From: Candidatus Zipacnadia bacterium
Lineage (GTDB): Bacteria; Armatimonadota; Zipacnadia; Zipacnadales; UBA5352
Length of the DNA stretch: 59,976 nt
NCBI GenBank assembly: GCA_029821635.1
Contig: JALGSW010000037.1
Location: 1 to 59,976, forward strand
Direction of reading: 5' to 3'
In this document: piece after piece, positions 26,069-36,000 of the stretch
How the letters are laid out: the number at the start of each line of letters is the position of its first letter
Position numbering within the stretch: the first letter of the stretch is position 1
Translations under genes and position numbers: made by a program
Notes under the pieces: model-generated
What the model was told of the DNA's origin: nothing
The model's database searches: none
What the model saw: only the letters and a program-made list of their open reading frames with translations

Positions 26069-26097
26069 ACGATAGCACAAACGCCCCCGACCGACAA
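26069..26097 (-). promoter_or_regulatory. Promoter of the btuFDC riboswitch operon
   Basis: TTGTCG (26097-26092), 17-nt spacer, TATCGT (26074-26069) on the minus strand. Transcription would begin near 26062, just ahead of the aptamer. Between here and trpB (26303) about 200 nt hold no clear trpB promoter that I can identify, only a small palindrome of GGCCGG/CCGGCC near 26162-26180. Confidence 0.6.
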
Positions 26098-26302
26098 GCA
26101 TCGCGTAAACGAGCCACAGAGGGGGAGGTAACCCGCGACGGGCGGCGAAAGAGTTCATGACGGCCGGGTGACCGGCCGACATGCTAGGTTGTCTCCCACT
26201 CAACGCGGGCACACACGCGGCGCCGCAACTGGGCCACTGCCGGTGTGGTCACCCCCTGCGGGGAGATGCGGGCGTAATCAATCACACCGGAGGTACAAGC
26301 GC

Positions 26303-27661
26303 ATGGACGAAAACAAGATCTTCCTGTCGGAAAGCGAGATGCCGCAGGCGTGGTACAATATCAACCCCGACCTGCCCGTCCCGCTGAAGCCGCCGATCCA
26401 TCCCGGAACCGGTGAGCCGCTGGGCCCCGAGGCCCTCGCGCCGCTGTTCCCGATGGCCCTGATCGAGCAGGAGATGTCGATGGACCGCTGGATCGACATC
26501 CCCGACGAGATCATGGACGTGCTGAAGATCTGGCGTCCCTCGCCGCTGCAGCGCGCCCTCCGGCTGGAGGAAGCGCTGGGCACTCCCGCCCGCATCTACT
26601 TCAAGAACGAGGCAGTCAGCCCTCCGGGCTCTCACAAGCCCAACACCGCGGTCGCGCAGGCGTACTACAACAAGCAGGAGGGCGTCGAGCGCATCACCAC
26701 CGAGACCGGCGCGGGCCAGTGGGGCTCGGCGCTGAGCTTCGCGTGCCAGATCTTCGACATCTCCTGCGAGGTCTACATGGTGCGGGTGAGCTACGAGCAG
26801 AAGCCCTACCGGCGGCTGCTCATGCAGACCTGGGGCGCCGAGTGCTACCCGTCGCCCAGCGACCGCACCGAAGCCGGCCGCGCGATCCTCGCCGAGGACC
26901 CGGACACCCCTGGCAGCCTCGGGATCGCGATCTCCGAGGCCGTCGAGCTCGCCGCCAAGGACGAGGGCACGAAGTATTCCCTCGGCAGCGTGCTCAACCA
27001 CGTGCTGCTGCACCAGACGATCACCGGCCTTGAGATGAAGAAGCAGTTCGAGATCGCCGGAGACTACCCCGACGTCATCGTCGGCTGCGTCGGCGGCGGC
27101 AGCAACTTCGCGGGCTTCGCATTCCCCTACGTCAAGGACAAGATCGACGGGAAGCGCGACATCGACATCATCGGCGTCGAGCCGACAGCGTGTCCGACGC
27201 TCACCCGCGGCCTCTATCGCTACGACTTCGGCGACAACGCCGAGATGACACCGCTGCTGAAGATGCTCACGCTCGGGCACAAGTTCGTCCCGGCTCCGAT
27301 CCACGCCGGCGGCCTGCGCTACCACGGCGCCGCCCCGCAGCTCTCGCTGCTCGTCAACGAGGGCGTCATCGAGGCCCGTGCGCTGCCGCAGAAGGAGGTC
27401 TTCGAGGGTGCGCTCTTGTTCGCCCGCACCGAGGGCCATCTGCCCGCGCCGGAGACCGCGCACGCGGTTCAAGTCGCGATCGTGGAGGCCCTCAAGTGCA
27501 AGGAGACCGGTGAGGAGAAGTGCATCGTCATCGGCTACTCCGGCCACGGCCACTTCGACCTGGCGGCCTACGAGAACTACCTCTCGGGCAACCTGATCGA
27601 CTACGAGCTGCCGCAGGAGGAGATCGACGCGGCGGCCGAGTACCTCCCCAACTGGGAGTAG
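26303..27661 (+). CDS. trpB: TrpB2-type tryptophan synthase beta-like protein
   Basis: 452 residues, the longer TrpB2 form of the PLP-dependent beta subunit that joins indole and serine. PLP lysine K112 lies in [16 protein letters not shown]. Other blocks: [76 protein letters not shown] and the C-terminal [14 protein letters not shown] 26303 follows CCGGAGGT at 8 nt. TrpB2 often stands alone, without trpA, as here, and may salvage indole or use other nucleophiles. Followed by a terminator. Confidence 0.92.
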   Translation: MDENKIFLSESEMPQAWYNINPDLPVPLKPPIHPGTGEPLGPEALAPLFPMALIEQEMSMDRWIDIPDEIMDVLKIWRPSPLQRALRLEEALGTPARIYFKNEAVSPPGSHKPNTAVAQAYYNKQEGVERITTETGAGQWGSALSFACQIFDISCEVYMVRVSYEQKPYRRLLMQTWGAECYPSPSDRTEAGRAILAEDPDTPGSLGIAISEAVELAAKDEGTKYSLGSVLNHVLLHQTITGLEMKKQFEIAGDYPDVIVGCVGGGSNFAGFAFPYVKDKIDGKRDIDIIGVEPTACPTLTRGLYRYDFGDNAEMTPLLKMLTLGHKFVPAPIHAGGLRYHGAAPQLSLLVNEGVIEARALPQKEVFEGALLFARTEGHLPAPETAHAVQVAIVEALKCKETGEEKCIVIGYSGHGHFDLAAYENYLSGNLIDYELPQEEIDAAAEYLPNWE

Positions 27662-27697
27662 CGCCGCGCCACTCGCATGGCGCGCGCGACACGAACC

Positions 27698-27728
27698 GGC
27701 AGCCGCCCCGGATTCCGGGGCGGCTGCC
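27698..27728 (+). terminator. Terminator after trpB
   Basis: A perfect 13-bp GC-rich stem (27698-27710 with 27716-27728), loop GATTC, followed by CTTCT. It lies 37 nt downstream of the trpB stop. Confidence 0.7.
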
Positions 27729-27747
27729 CTTCTGCGGGAGCGCGGGG

Positions 27748-27793
27748 AGGTTTCGCCTGCCGGCCCGCAGGAAGGTTTCGCCTGCCGGCCCGC
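27748..27793. repeat. Two direct copies of a 21-nt unit
   Basis: An identical 21-nt unit (AGGTTTCGCC...GGCCCGC) occurs at 27748-27768 and 27773-27793, separated by 4 nt. It lies in the 242-nt gap between trpB and the next membrane protein gene. Probably a slippage duplication or part of a dispersed repeat. Confidence 0.7.
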
Positions 27794-27850
27794 GGAACAG
27801 CCCAGCCGCGCCGCAGTGGCAGGCGGTGCGCGGGACACAGCTCGATCCAC

Positions 27851-27870
27851 GGCCGGTGTGATCGCCGGCC
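27851..27870 (+). terminator. Second hairpin with T-rich tail before DUF6785-type gene
   Basis: GGCCGG (27851-27856) pairs with CCGGCC (27865-27870) across an 8-nt loop, followed by TCTTCTGTT. It lies 34 nt upstream of the next gene, so it may be a back-up terminator for trpB or an attenuator. Confidence 0.45.
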
Positions 27871-27903
27871 TCTTCTGTTGAAGCACGCGCGCGGGAGACA
27901 TCA

Positions 27904-29859
27904 GTGGCGAACCGCTTCGGCCTGACCTGGAGAGCAATCCTGATCGGCGTTGCCGCGTCGGCCTTCCTCGGCGACTGGAGCCAGTACGCCGAGTTGATCA
28001 TCCACGGCACGCAGATCACCCTCACCTACCCGCCAATCGGCGGCTTCCTCGTCTTCATGGCGATCTACCTGCTCTTCAATGTCATCCTGCGCGCCATCAA
28101 CCGCGGCTTCAGTCTCTCCCAGCCCGAACTGGTCGTGATCTTCACGATCATCGTCATGGCCTCGGGCATCGCCTCGATCGACCTCGCCCAAAAGCTCATC
28201 CCGATGATGGTCGGTCCCTACTACTACGCGTCCGCGGAGAACCAGTACGACGCATTCTTCCTCCCGCACCTCCCGCAGTGGATGGCGCCGAGCGACCCGC
28301 GCATCGTGACCGGCCTCTTCGAGGGCTGGGGCCTGGGCATCCCCTGGGGCTCGTGGCTCGTTCCGCTGCTCGCCTGGTCGGCCTTCACCATCGCCACCTA
28401 CGTGCTGATGCTCTGCATCGTCACCGTCTTCCGCAAGCAGTGGATCGACCGCGAGCGTCTGCTCTTCCCGCTGGTCGAGGTGCCGCTGGAGATGACCGAC
28501 CCCGCGCCGCGCAAGCGCCTGCTCAACGACTTCTTCCGCAACCCGATCGTCTGGATCGGCATCTTCCTCGGCTTCGCGCCGCACTTCTACAACGGGCTCC
28601 ACGGCTACTACCCGTCGATCCCCGAGGCGGACATCTTCGTCATCGGCGGCCGCGCGGTGCCCACCGGCCCGTGGGGGCGGCCGTGGAGCGCGATCGGCAC
28701 CCTCCGCTTCCAGATCGCCCCGCTCATCATCGGTCTGAGCTTCCTGCTCACCCGCGAGGTCTCGTTCAGCCTCTGGGCGTTCTACTGGCTCGGGCGCCTC
28801 GAGACCGTGCTCGGCACCGCGCTGGGGGTGAACGGCATCGGCATCGCGGCCGGGGGCGACACCTTCCCGTTCCCGGGCCACCAGACTGCCGGCGCCTACC
28901 TCGCGCTGGCGGGCGTCAGCATCTGGATCGCGCGCGAGCCACTCAAGCGCGTCTTCATGCGCGGCCTCAAGCTGCAGAAGCACCCGGATGAGGAGGGCGA
29001 GCCGATCTCATACCGCGTTGCGGTCTGGGGAGGGCTGCTGTCCTTCGCGTTCATGGTGATCTGGGCGAGCTACTCGGGCATGCCGGTGCTGGTCTCCGTC
29101 CCGCTGCTGCTGATCGCGTTCGGCTACCTCCTCGCGATGACCCGCCTCACCTCCGAGGGCGGCATGCCGTGGATGTACGAGCCGGGCTGGCGCGCGCATG
29201 ACATCATCCGCGCGCTCGTGCCCTACCGTTCGCTGAGCGTCGCGAACTGGTCGTCCGTCGCGATGATGACCATCTTCACCTATGACATGCGTGTCTCCCC
29301 GATGCCGCGCATCATGCAATCGCTCAAGCTCTCGGATGACACGGAGACCGGCAACCGCGCCATCACATGGTCAATCATCATCGGCACGATCGTGGCGATC
29401 CCCATCTCCTACTGGGCGGTGCTCAACGCCGGCTACACGCACGGCGGCGTCGCGATCAATACCTACCGCTTCGTCAGCCTCGCGCGCGCGCCGGGGCAGT
29501 TCATGGAACGCCTCGCTGCCAACCCGCTCAAGAGCCCCGACTGGCTTAGCTTCGCGCTGCTCGGCTACGGCGCAGGCAAGCTCCTGCTGTTGAGCCTGAT
29601 GCGCGTGAACTACCTCTGGTGGCCGCTGCACCCGGTCGGCTATGCGATGAGCTACATCGTCTACGTCGCGCGCGAGTGGCTCTCGATCATGATCGGCTGG
29701 GCAGCGCAGACGGCCCTGCTGCGCTACGGCGGGCACGGGGCCTTCCGCAAGTACCGCCCGCTCTTCCTCGGACTGATCCTGGGCGCGATGCTCGCCGGTG
29801 GCTTCTGGCTGGTCGTGGACGGCTTCACCGGCCTGCGCGATCACAAGATCTTGTACTGA
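27904..29859 (+). CDS. DUF6785/DUF6784-type polytopic membrane protein (copy 2)
   Basis: 651 residues with more than ten hydrophobic segments. Shares with copies 1 and 3: LIGVAASAFLGDWSQYAELIIHG, QPELVVIFTIIVMASGIAS, QWIDRERLLFPLVEVPLEM, FFRNPIVWIGIFLGF, LLTREVSFSLWAFYWLGRLETVLG, FPFPGHQTAGAYLALA, MPRIMQSLKLSDDTETGNR, WWPLHPVGYAMSY and the end GLRDHKILY. Function unknown; transporter-like architecture is inference. The GTG start follows GCGGGAGA-like bases 5-10 nt upstream. Copy 3 follows after 4 nt, so this is a tandem duplication. Confidence 0.78.
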   Translation: MANRFGLTWRAILIGVAASAFLGDWSQYAELIIHGTQITLTYPPIGGFLVFMAIYLLFNVILRAINRGFSLSQPELVVIFTIIVMASGIASIDLAQKLIPMMVGPYYYASAENQYDAFFLPHLPQWMAPSDPRIVTGLFEGWGLGIPWGSWLVPLLAWSAFTIATYVLMLCIVTVFRKQWIDRERLLFPLVEVPLEMTDPAPRKRLLNDFFRNPIVWIGIFLGFAPHFYNGLHGYYPSIPEADIFVIGGRAVPTGPWGRPWSAIGTLRFQIAPLIIGLSFLLTREVSFSLWAFYWLGRLETVLGTALGVNGIGIAAGGDTFPFPGHQTAGAYLALAGVSIWIAREPLKRVFMRGLKLQKHPDEEGEPISYRVAVWGGLLSFAFMVIWASYSGMPVLVSVPLLLIAFGYLLAMTRLTSEGGMPWMYEPGWRAHDIIRALVPYRSLSVANWSSVAMMTIFTYDMRVSPMPRIMQSLKLSDDTETGNRAITWSIIIGTIVAIPISYWAVLNAGYTHGGVAINTYRFVSLARAPGQFMERLAANPLKSPDWLSFALLGYGAGKLLLLSLMRVNYLWWPLHPVGYAMSYIVYVAREWLSIMIGWAAQTALLRYGGHGAFRKYRPLFLGLILGAMLAGGFWLVVDGFTGLRDHKILY

Positions 29860-29863
29860 CATC

Positions 29864-31859
29864 ATGTCTGCACACGCGCGCGCCGAGCAGAGCAGTCTCG
29901 CTCAATCGGCCATCGCCCTCATCCGGCGCGGCCTGACCTGGCGCAGCGTGCTGATCGGCGTCATCGCCTCAGCATTCCTCGGCGACTGGACGCAGTACGC
30001 CGAGCTCATCATCCACGGGACGCAGCTCTCCTTCACCTTCCCGCCCATCGGCGGCTTCTTCGTCTTCCTGTGCATCTTCGTCCTCTTCAACGTGGTCCTG
30101 CGCGCCATCCACCGCCCGCTGTCGCTGACCACGCCCGAGCTCGTTGTCGTCTTCACGATGACGGTCATGGCCTCGGGCATCGCGTCCCAGGCGCTCGCGC
30201 AGATCATGATCCCGATGATCGCCGGGCCCTTCTACTTTGCCTCACCCGAGAACAACTGGGACAGCCTGCTGCTCGCGCATGTGCCCGAGTGGATGGCGCC
30301 GCGCGATCCGTTCGTGATCCGCGGACTCTTCGAGGCGTGGCCGCTGCCCGTTCCGTGGCGCGAGTGGTTCGGGCCGCTGGCGTGGTGGACGGTGCTGGTC
30401 CTTGCGAGTTACGTCGTGATGATGTCTCTCGTGACGATCTTCCGCCGACAGTGGATCGAGCGCGAACGCCTGCTCTTCCCGCTGATCGTTCTGCCGGTCA
30501 AGGTCGTCGAGACGCCCGACCGTGGGAGGCTGCTCAGCGGCTTCTTCCGCAACCCGATCATGTGGCTGGGTGTCGCGCTGGCCTTCGGCGTACACTTCTA
30601 CAACGGCCTCAACGGCTACTACCCGCACCTGCCGCAGATCGGCATCGCCACGCTCGGAGGCACGCGGGTCGTCACCGCCGGCTGGCCGGTGCCCTGGAAC
30701 GCGCTGGGGACGCTGCGCTTCGCCGCGATGCCCATGATCATCGGGCTGAGCTTCCTGCTCACGCGCGAGGTCGCGTTCAGCCTCTGGGCGCTCTACTGGC
30801 TCGGGGGTGCTGGGACGCGCGCTGGGGCTCGGCGGCCTGACGACCGCCGCCGGCGGCGATGCCTACCCGTTCCCAGGCCAGCAGACGGCCGGCGCCTATC
30901 TCGCGCTCGCGATCGTGAGCATCTGGGTGGCGCGCGAGCCGCTCGGGCAGGTCATCCGGAGCGGCCTGTCGTTCCGGCGAAGCGAAGCCGATGACACTGA
31001 GCCGCTCCCCTACGCCGTGGCGGTGTGGGCCGGGCTCGCGGGCTTTGTGGTGATGATCGTGTGGTCGGCGGCGGCGGGGATGCCGGTCGGGGTGGCGCTG
31101 CTGCTCTGGACGGTGGTCTTCGGCTACGCGCTGGCGATGACGCGGCTGCTGGCGGAGGGCGGGATGCCCTGGCTCGACCACCCCTCGTGGGCGGCGCAAG
31201 ATGTGGTGCGGGCGCTGATCCCCTACCGGGCGATGCCCGCGCAGGGCTGGGCCGCGGTGAGCATGGCGACCGCCTACTGCTACCACCTGCGCGTGAACCC
31301 GATGCCGCGGATCATGCAGTCGCTCAAGCTCGCCGATGAGACGGAGACGGACAACCGTGCGATCACCTGGTCGCTGGCGATCGCCACTGTAATCGCGATT
31401 CCGGTGAGCTACTACTTCCTGCTCAGCGCGGGCTACGTGCACGGCGGCGTCGCGATCAACCCGGCGCGCTTCGTCTCGCTGGCGCGCTACCCCGGCCTCT
31501 ACCTCGAGCGCGTGAGCAGCGTGGCGCTCAAGAGCCCGGACTGGATGAGCCTCGCGATCATGGGCTACGCGGGCCTGAAGCTGTGGTTCCTGAGCTTCAT
31601 GCGGGTGCGCTTCCTGTGGTGGCCGCTGCACCCGGTCGCGTATGCGATGAGCTTCAACGTCTATGTGGTGCGCGAGTGGCTGTCGGTGATGATCGGCTGG
31701 GCCTGCCAGACGGTCGCGATGCGCTACGGCGGCTACCGCGTGGTGCAGAAGTGGCGCCCGTTCTTCCTCGGCCTGATCCTCGGCGCGATGCTCGTCTCCG
31801 GCACATGGCTGCTGATCGACGGCGTCACCGGCCTGCGCGATCATAAGATCCTTTACTGA
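29864..31859 (+). pseudogene. DUF6785/DUF6784-type membrane protein (copy 3), frameshifted
   Basis: From ATG 29864 the frame encodes about 313 residues closely matching copy 2 up to FSLWALYWLG; at about 30804-30806 the match continues in a different frame as VLGRALGLGG...AGGDAYPFPGQQTAGAYLALA through to 31859. Copy 2 reads YWLG-RLET-VLG at this point; here the 12 bases for RLET are reduced to a single G, a net loss of 11 nt. Everything after the break is intact to the shared end GLRDHKILY, with no other lesion. Either a recent inactivation or an assembly error. If intact, it would be a 668-residue protein in an operon with copy 2. Confidence 0.8.
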
Positions 31860-31999
31860 TTGCGCAAATGTAACCAAAACTTAACGTGACGGGTAGATCT
31901 GTCGTCTCCTCACTTGGGGTAGAATTCGCACACGGGCGATTGCACGCCCCGGGGGGTATCACGGCGCGCACGTGCGCGCGTACTCTGGAGGTGCCCGTC

Positions 32000-32788
32000 A
32001 TGCCTGTTGCGCGTCTCACCCTCAGTGTTGCCGTCGTCCTTCTGGTCGTGCTGGCCGGTTGTGGTGGCGGAGGCGGCGAGATCGCCCCTTCCATTCAGAC
32101 GACCTCGGTGACCATGTCCGTCGACTGGCCAGTGGCGACGCAGGCGATCCTGCCCGCCGTGAAGCGCATTGTGATCACCGTGACCGGCGCGGGCATCGAC
32201 CCGCCGGTCGAGGCGGTCATTGTGCGCCCGGCTACGTCCGTCACGTTCGAGGTGCCGTCCGGCACCAACCGGCAGTTCCGCGTGGTTGGCAAGGACGAGG
32301 CGGGCAACGAGGTGCAGCTCCGCGAAGTTGCGGTGCAGAACCTCGTCGCCAACGACACGGTCGAGTTGACGGTCGAGCTCTACGACGTGCACGATCCCGC
32401 CGATGACACGCAGGCGCATGCGACCACCGTGGTGCCTGACGGGCGAACCTACTGCAACCGCGTCCTCGATCACCAGTCGGCCACCGACCCCGACACCGTG
32501 GACTGGTACCGCCTGGAGGCACAGGCGAACCACGTTTACGAGATCGAGACCGTCGATGTGGTGTCCAACATCGGCCATGCGGTCGCGGTCTACTCGGGCG
32601 ATCACCAGCTCTTGCTGGACGATGCGGGTCCGAACGGTCGCGTCTCGCTGCGCCTTGAGCCTGCGAACGCGGGCGTCTACTACATCAAGGTCTTCATTGG
32701 CACGCACCCGGGGCATGTGCTCTACTGCCTGAAGGTGACGGGGGGAGCGAAGCCCGCGGGCACGGACGTGGTCCTGCGCGTGCGCTGA
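32000..32788 (+). CDS. Lipoprotein with bacterial pre-peptidase C-terminal-like domain
   Basis: 262 residues. Signal with lipobox VLAGC (about residue 21) and a Gly tract. Residues about 35-130 are a beta-sandwich (VKRIVITVTGAG, TSVTFEVPSGTNRQFRVVGKD). Residues about 140-255 read DDTQAHATTVVPDGRTYCNRVLDHQSATDPDTVDWYRLEAQANHVYEIETV...GVYYIKVFI, the pattern of PPC domains found on secreted hydrolases. ATG 32000 follows TGGAGGTG. A TAGAAT at 31920-31925 could be its -10 box but no fitting -35 was found. Confidence 0.75.
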   Translation: MPVARLTLSVAVVLLVVLAGCGGGGGEIAPSIQTTSVTMSVDWPVATQAILPAVKRIVITVTGAGIDPPVEAVIVRPATSVTFEVPSGTNRQFRVVGKDEAGNEVQLREVAVQNLVANDTVELTVELYDVHDPADDTQAHATTVVPDGRTYCNRVLDHQSATDPDTVDWYRLEAQANHVYEIETVDVVSNIGHAVAVYSGDHQLLLDDAGPNGRVSLRLEPANAGVYYIKVFIGTHPGHVLYCLKVTGGAKPAGTDVVLRVR

Positions 32789-32813
32789 GGCTTTGCTGGC
32801 TGGAGCGTCCCAC

Positions 32814-32847
32814 GCGAGGTGCGGCCACCCCATCGGCCGCACCTCGC
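32814..32847 (+). terminator. Terminator after lipoprotein gene
   Basis: A perfect 13-bp stem (32814-32826 with 32835-32847), 8-nt loop, 25 nt after the stop, followed by TTCG. Strong hairpin, weak T-run. Confidence 0.65.
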
Positions 32848-32861
32848 TTCGCGTCGCAGGT

Positions 32862-33020
32862 CGTACGGAGGGGCCGCCTGAGCGGACCGGTCGAGCGCAG
32901 CGAGATCGGTCCGCGAAGTCGGCCCGCGCATTAGATGCGTGACCGGCTCCAGCGCCGAACGACCGGGCCGACTTCGCCGCGCATACACGACATGCGTGGC
33001 TCAGGCGGCCCCTCCGTACG
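32862..33020. repeat. Nested inverted-repeat element (about 159 bp)
   Basis: Outer arms of 22 nt (32862-32883 and 32999-33020) are perfect inverted repeats. Inside them a second perfect 13-nt pair (32913-32925 and 32965-32977) encloses a hairpin CGCAT-TAG-ATGCG, and two further hairpins (GGACCG...CGGTCC at about 32884-32912; CGCAT...ATGCG at about 32980-32996) fill the spaces. The whole can fold as a multi-armed cruciform or RNA. It lies between two convergent genes and encodes no protein. It resembles a non-autonomous mobile palindrome or a BIME/REP-type element; no flanking target duplication was seen. Confidence 0.7.
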
Positions 33021-33057
33021 GCAAACGACATAACGGCGGACGGCGCGACATGCCCCA

Positions 33058-36000
33058 TCAGTAGTACGCAATCTGCCGCCCCTCGCCCCCTCGGATCTCG
33101 GTCTGGCGCGTGGCCGCCTCGTTGCGGTGCGCGGCACTGCCGAGCGTATTGTCGCGCGTCAGGGCGAGCTTAAAATCGCTCCACGAGCCGAGGCCGATGA
33201 CGTTCTCCGCGGTCACCGACAGGTCCAGCGCGCCCATGCGCGTGAGCTTGCCCTCGACGCAAATCACCGGGCTCGTGTAGAGCGCCCGCCCGCACTTGTT
33301 GTAGGCCTCCTCGAAGACCGCCACGTCGATCAGCCCGAGTTCGTCCTCCAGTGAGATGAAGATCGCGGTGCGGCCGCTGCGCGTGGGCGGTCGGGCGCGC
33401 GCGACGATGATCCCCGCCACCCGCACGCGCTCCCCGTTCTCGCGCTCCCACAGCTTCACGCTCGGCGTCACGCCCATTTCCCGCAGGCGCTCGCGCCAGA
33501 AGCTGAATGCGTTGCGCGTGGTGCTCACGCCGAGGATGTGCAGGTCCGTCGCGACGCGCCCCACCTCCGTCATCGGGTCGAGCGAGGGCAGCATCCCGAC
33601 GAGGTCGTCCACGTCATCGTAGGAAAGCGTCGGGCTCCTGCGCCGCCCGCCGCGACCGGCCACCACGTCGCTGGGCAGCGCGCTGAGCCGCCAGAGCAGC
33701 TCCTGCGGGTCCATTCCGGTGAACTCGAAAGCCCGCGCCAGCACGAGGCTCTCCACCACCGGCCCCGGCACGCTCGTGCGCGCGCAGAAGTCCTCCAGCG
33801 ACGCGAACTCTCCCCCACGCTCGCGCTCGCCCAGGATCCGCCGGACGCTGCGCTCCTGCATCCCCCGCACCATCCACAGCCCGAGCCGGATGTCGCCGAC
33901 CGGGTTACGCTCGTACTCCACGAGGCAGCGGTCGGCACTGCGATTCACGCACGGCGGCAGGATGCCGCAGCCGCAGCGCTTTGCGTCCTCGGCGACGGTG
34001 CGCGGCGGGTAGAAGCCCATCGGCTCGCTGGACAGGATGCCCGCCATGAACTCCGCCGGGTAGTGCACCTTGAGCCACGCGGTCTGATACGAGATTTTAC
34101 CGAAGCAGGCCGCATGGGCCTTGTTGAAGCCGTAGGCGGCGAAGCCGCGCACCATCGTGAAGATCTCCTGCGCGACCGCGGGGCGCACGCCGCGCTCGCC
34201 CGCGCGCAGGATGAAGCGCTCCTCGATCTCTTCAAGGTCCTCGGGCGTGATGTCCTTCGTCATCATCCGCCGCAGCACGTCGGCTTCGCCCAGCGAGAAG
34301 CCCGCGATGGCGTGCGCTATGCGCAGCACCTGCTCCTGGTAGATCACCACGCCGAAGGTGGTGCCGAGGATCGGCTCGAGCTCGGGGTGCGCGTACTCGA
34401 CCTCCTGCAGCCCGTGACGGCGCATGATGTAGGGCGTGATCATGTCCGCCTGCACCGGCCCGGGGCGGAAGAGCGAGATGTTCGCGATCACGTCCTCGAA
34501 GTTCGTCGGCTGGATGCGGCCGAGCAGATTCCGCTGTCCGGGGCTCTCGAGCTGGAACAGGCCCACGGTGTGCGTGGAGCGCAGCAGCTCGTAGGAGGGC
34601 TCGTCGTCGAGCGGCAGCGCCTCGATCTCAATGCGCCGGCCCTCGCGCGCCTCGATGTGGTCGAGCGCGTCCACGATCGCGGAGTGGATGCGCAGGCCGA
34701 GGATGTCCATCTTCACCAGCCCGAGCGCCTCCACGTCATCCTTGTCGAACTGGCCGGTCAGCGGGCGGCTGCCGATCAGCAGTCCGCCGACGTGCACCGA
34801 CAGGTGGCGCGGGAGGCCGGAGATCTCCTCGGCCAGCTCGATGAGCAGGCGCTTGTCGGCGAGATTGAGCTGCGCGTCGCGGAGCTCCGGGTACTTCTCC
34901 AGCGCCGCGGAGATGTCGCCGGCGCGGATGTGCGGGAAGACCGACGCGAGCTTGCCGATCTCCTCGTCGGAGAAGCCCAGCGCATGGCCGAGTTCGCGGA
35001 TCGCCGAACGCGCGCGGAAGGTGTTCACATTACACACCGCCGCGACACGTTCGGCGCCATACGTATCGTAGATGTACTTCGTGACTTCATCGCGGCGGCG
35101 GGTGTCGAAGTCCACGTCGATGTCGGGCATGTTGCGCCGCTCGGGGTTGAGGAAGCGCTCGAAGAGCAGGTCGTTGGCGAGCGGATCGGCGTGGGTGATG
35201 CCGAGGACATAGCTCACGAGCGAGTCGCCCGCCGAGCCGCGGCCGGTGCACAGGATGCCCTGCGAGCGGGCGAAGCGCACGATGTCCCAGACGATCAGGA
35301 AGTAATCCACGAGGCCCTTGTCCTCGATGATGGTGAGCTCGTGATCGAGGCGCTCGCGGACATGACCGGTAATGTGACCGTAGAGGCGCATCGCGCCTTG
35401 CTCGCACAGGCGGCGGAGGAAGGCGCGAGGGGGCTCAGTGGCAAGTGGCGAGTGGCAAGTGGCAAGCAACGGCGGACGACCAACGGCACTGGCCGCCGTT
35501 CCCTTCTCACTTTTCACCATTCCCTTTTCACTTCGCCCCCGCAGCCGCTCCATGTCGAACGCTGGAAAGTGAAATGTGTCGAGATCCAGCTCCCACTCGC
35601 ATCGTTCAGCGATGCGGTCGGCGTTCACGACCGCCTCAGGCTGATCGGCGAACAGCTTCGCCATCTGCCGCGGGCTCTTGAGGTAGAACTCCGCGTTCGG
35701 GCGGCGGTCGGGGTTCGGCTCATCGACCGTCTGCCGCGCGCCCATGCACACCATCACGTCCTGCAGCCGGTAGCCCGACTTCGCCACGTAGTGCGCATCG
35801 TTCGTCGCCACGCACTCAAGCCCCGCGCGCGCCGCAAGCTCCGCCAGCCGGTAACGCGCGCGGCTCTGCGGGCGCGGCAGGAGGTGATTGTGCAGCTCCA
35901 CGAACAGCCGCTCCGGGCCGAAGAGCTCGCGGTAGTGCTCGGCCACCGCCAGCGCCTCGTTCAGCAGCCCGCGCTCGAGCAGGCTCGGGATCTCCCCACG

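Noticed and set aside
26222-26280. CCGCAACTG followed by CCACTG on the plus strand ahead of trpB, resembling cobalamin riboswitch fragments
   Set aside because: No GGTG-GAGTCC block, no B12 box and no P1 partners are present; trpB is not a usual target. Probably coincidence, or at most a decayed fragment.
31897-31925. TAGAAT as a full promoter for the PPC lipoprotein
   Set aside because: The -10 is good, but the hexamer at -35 (ATCTGT) shares almost nothing with consensus at any spacing of 16-18 nt.
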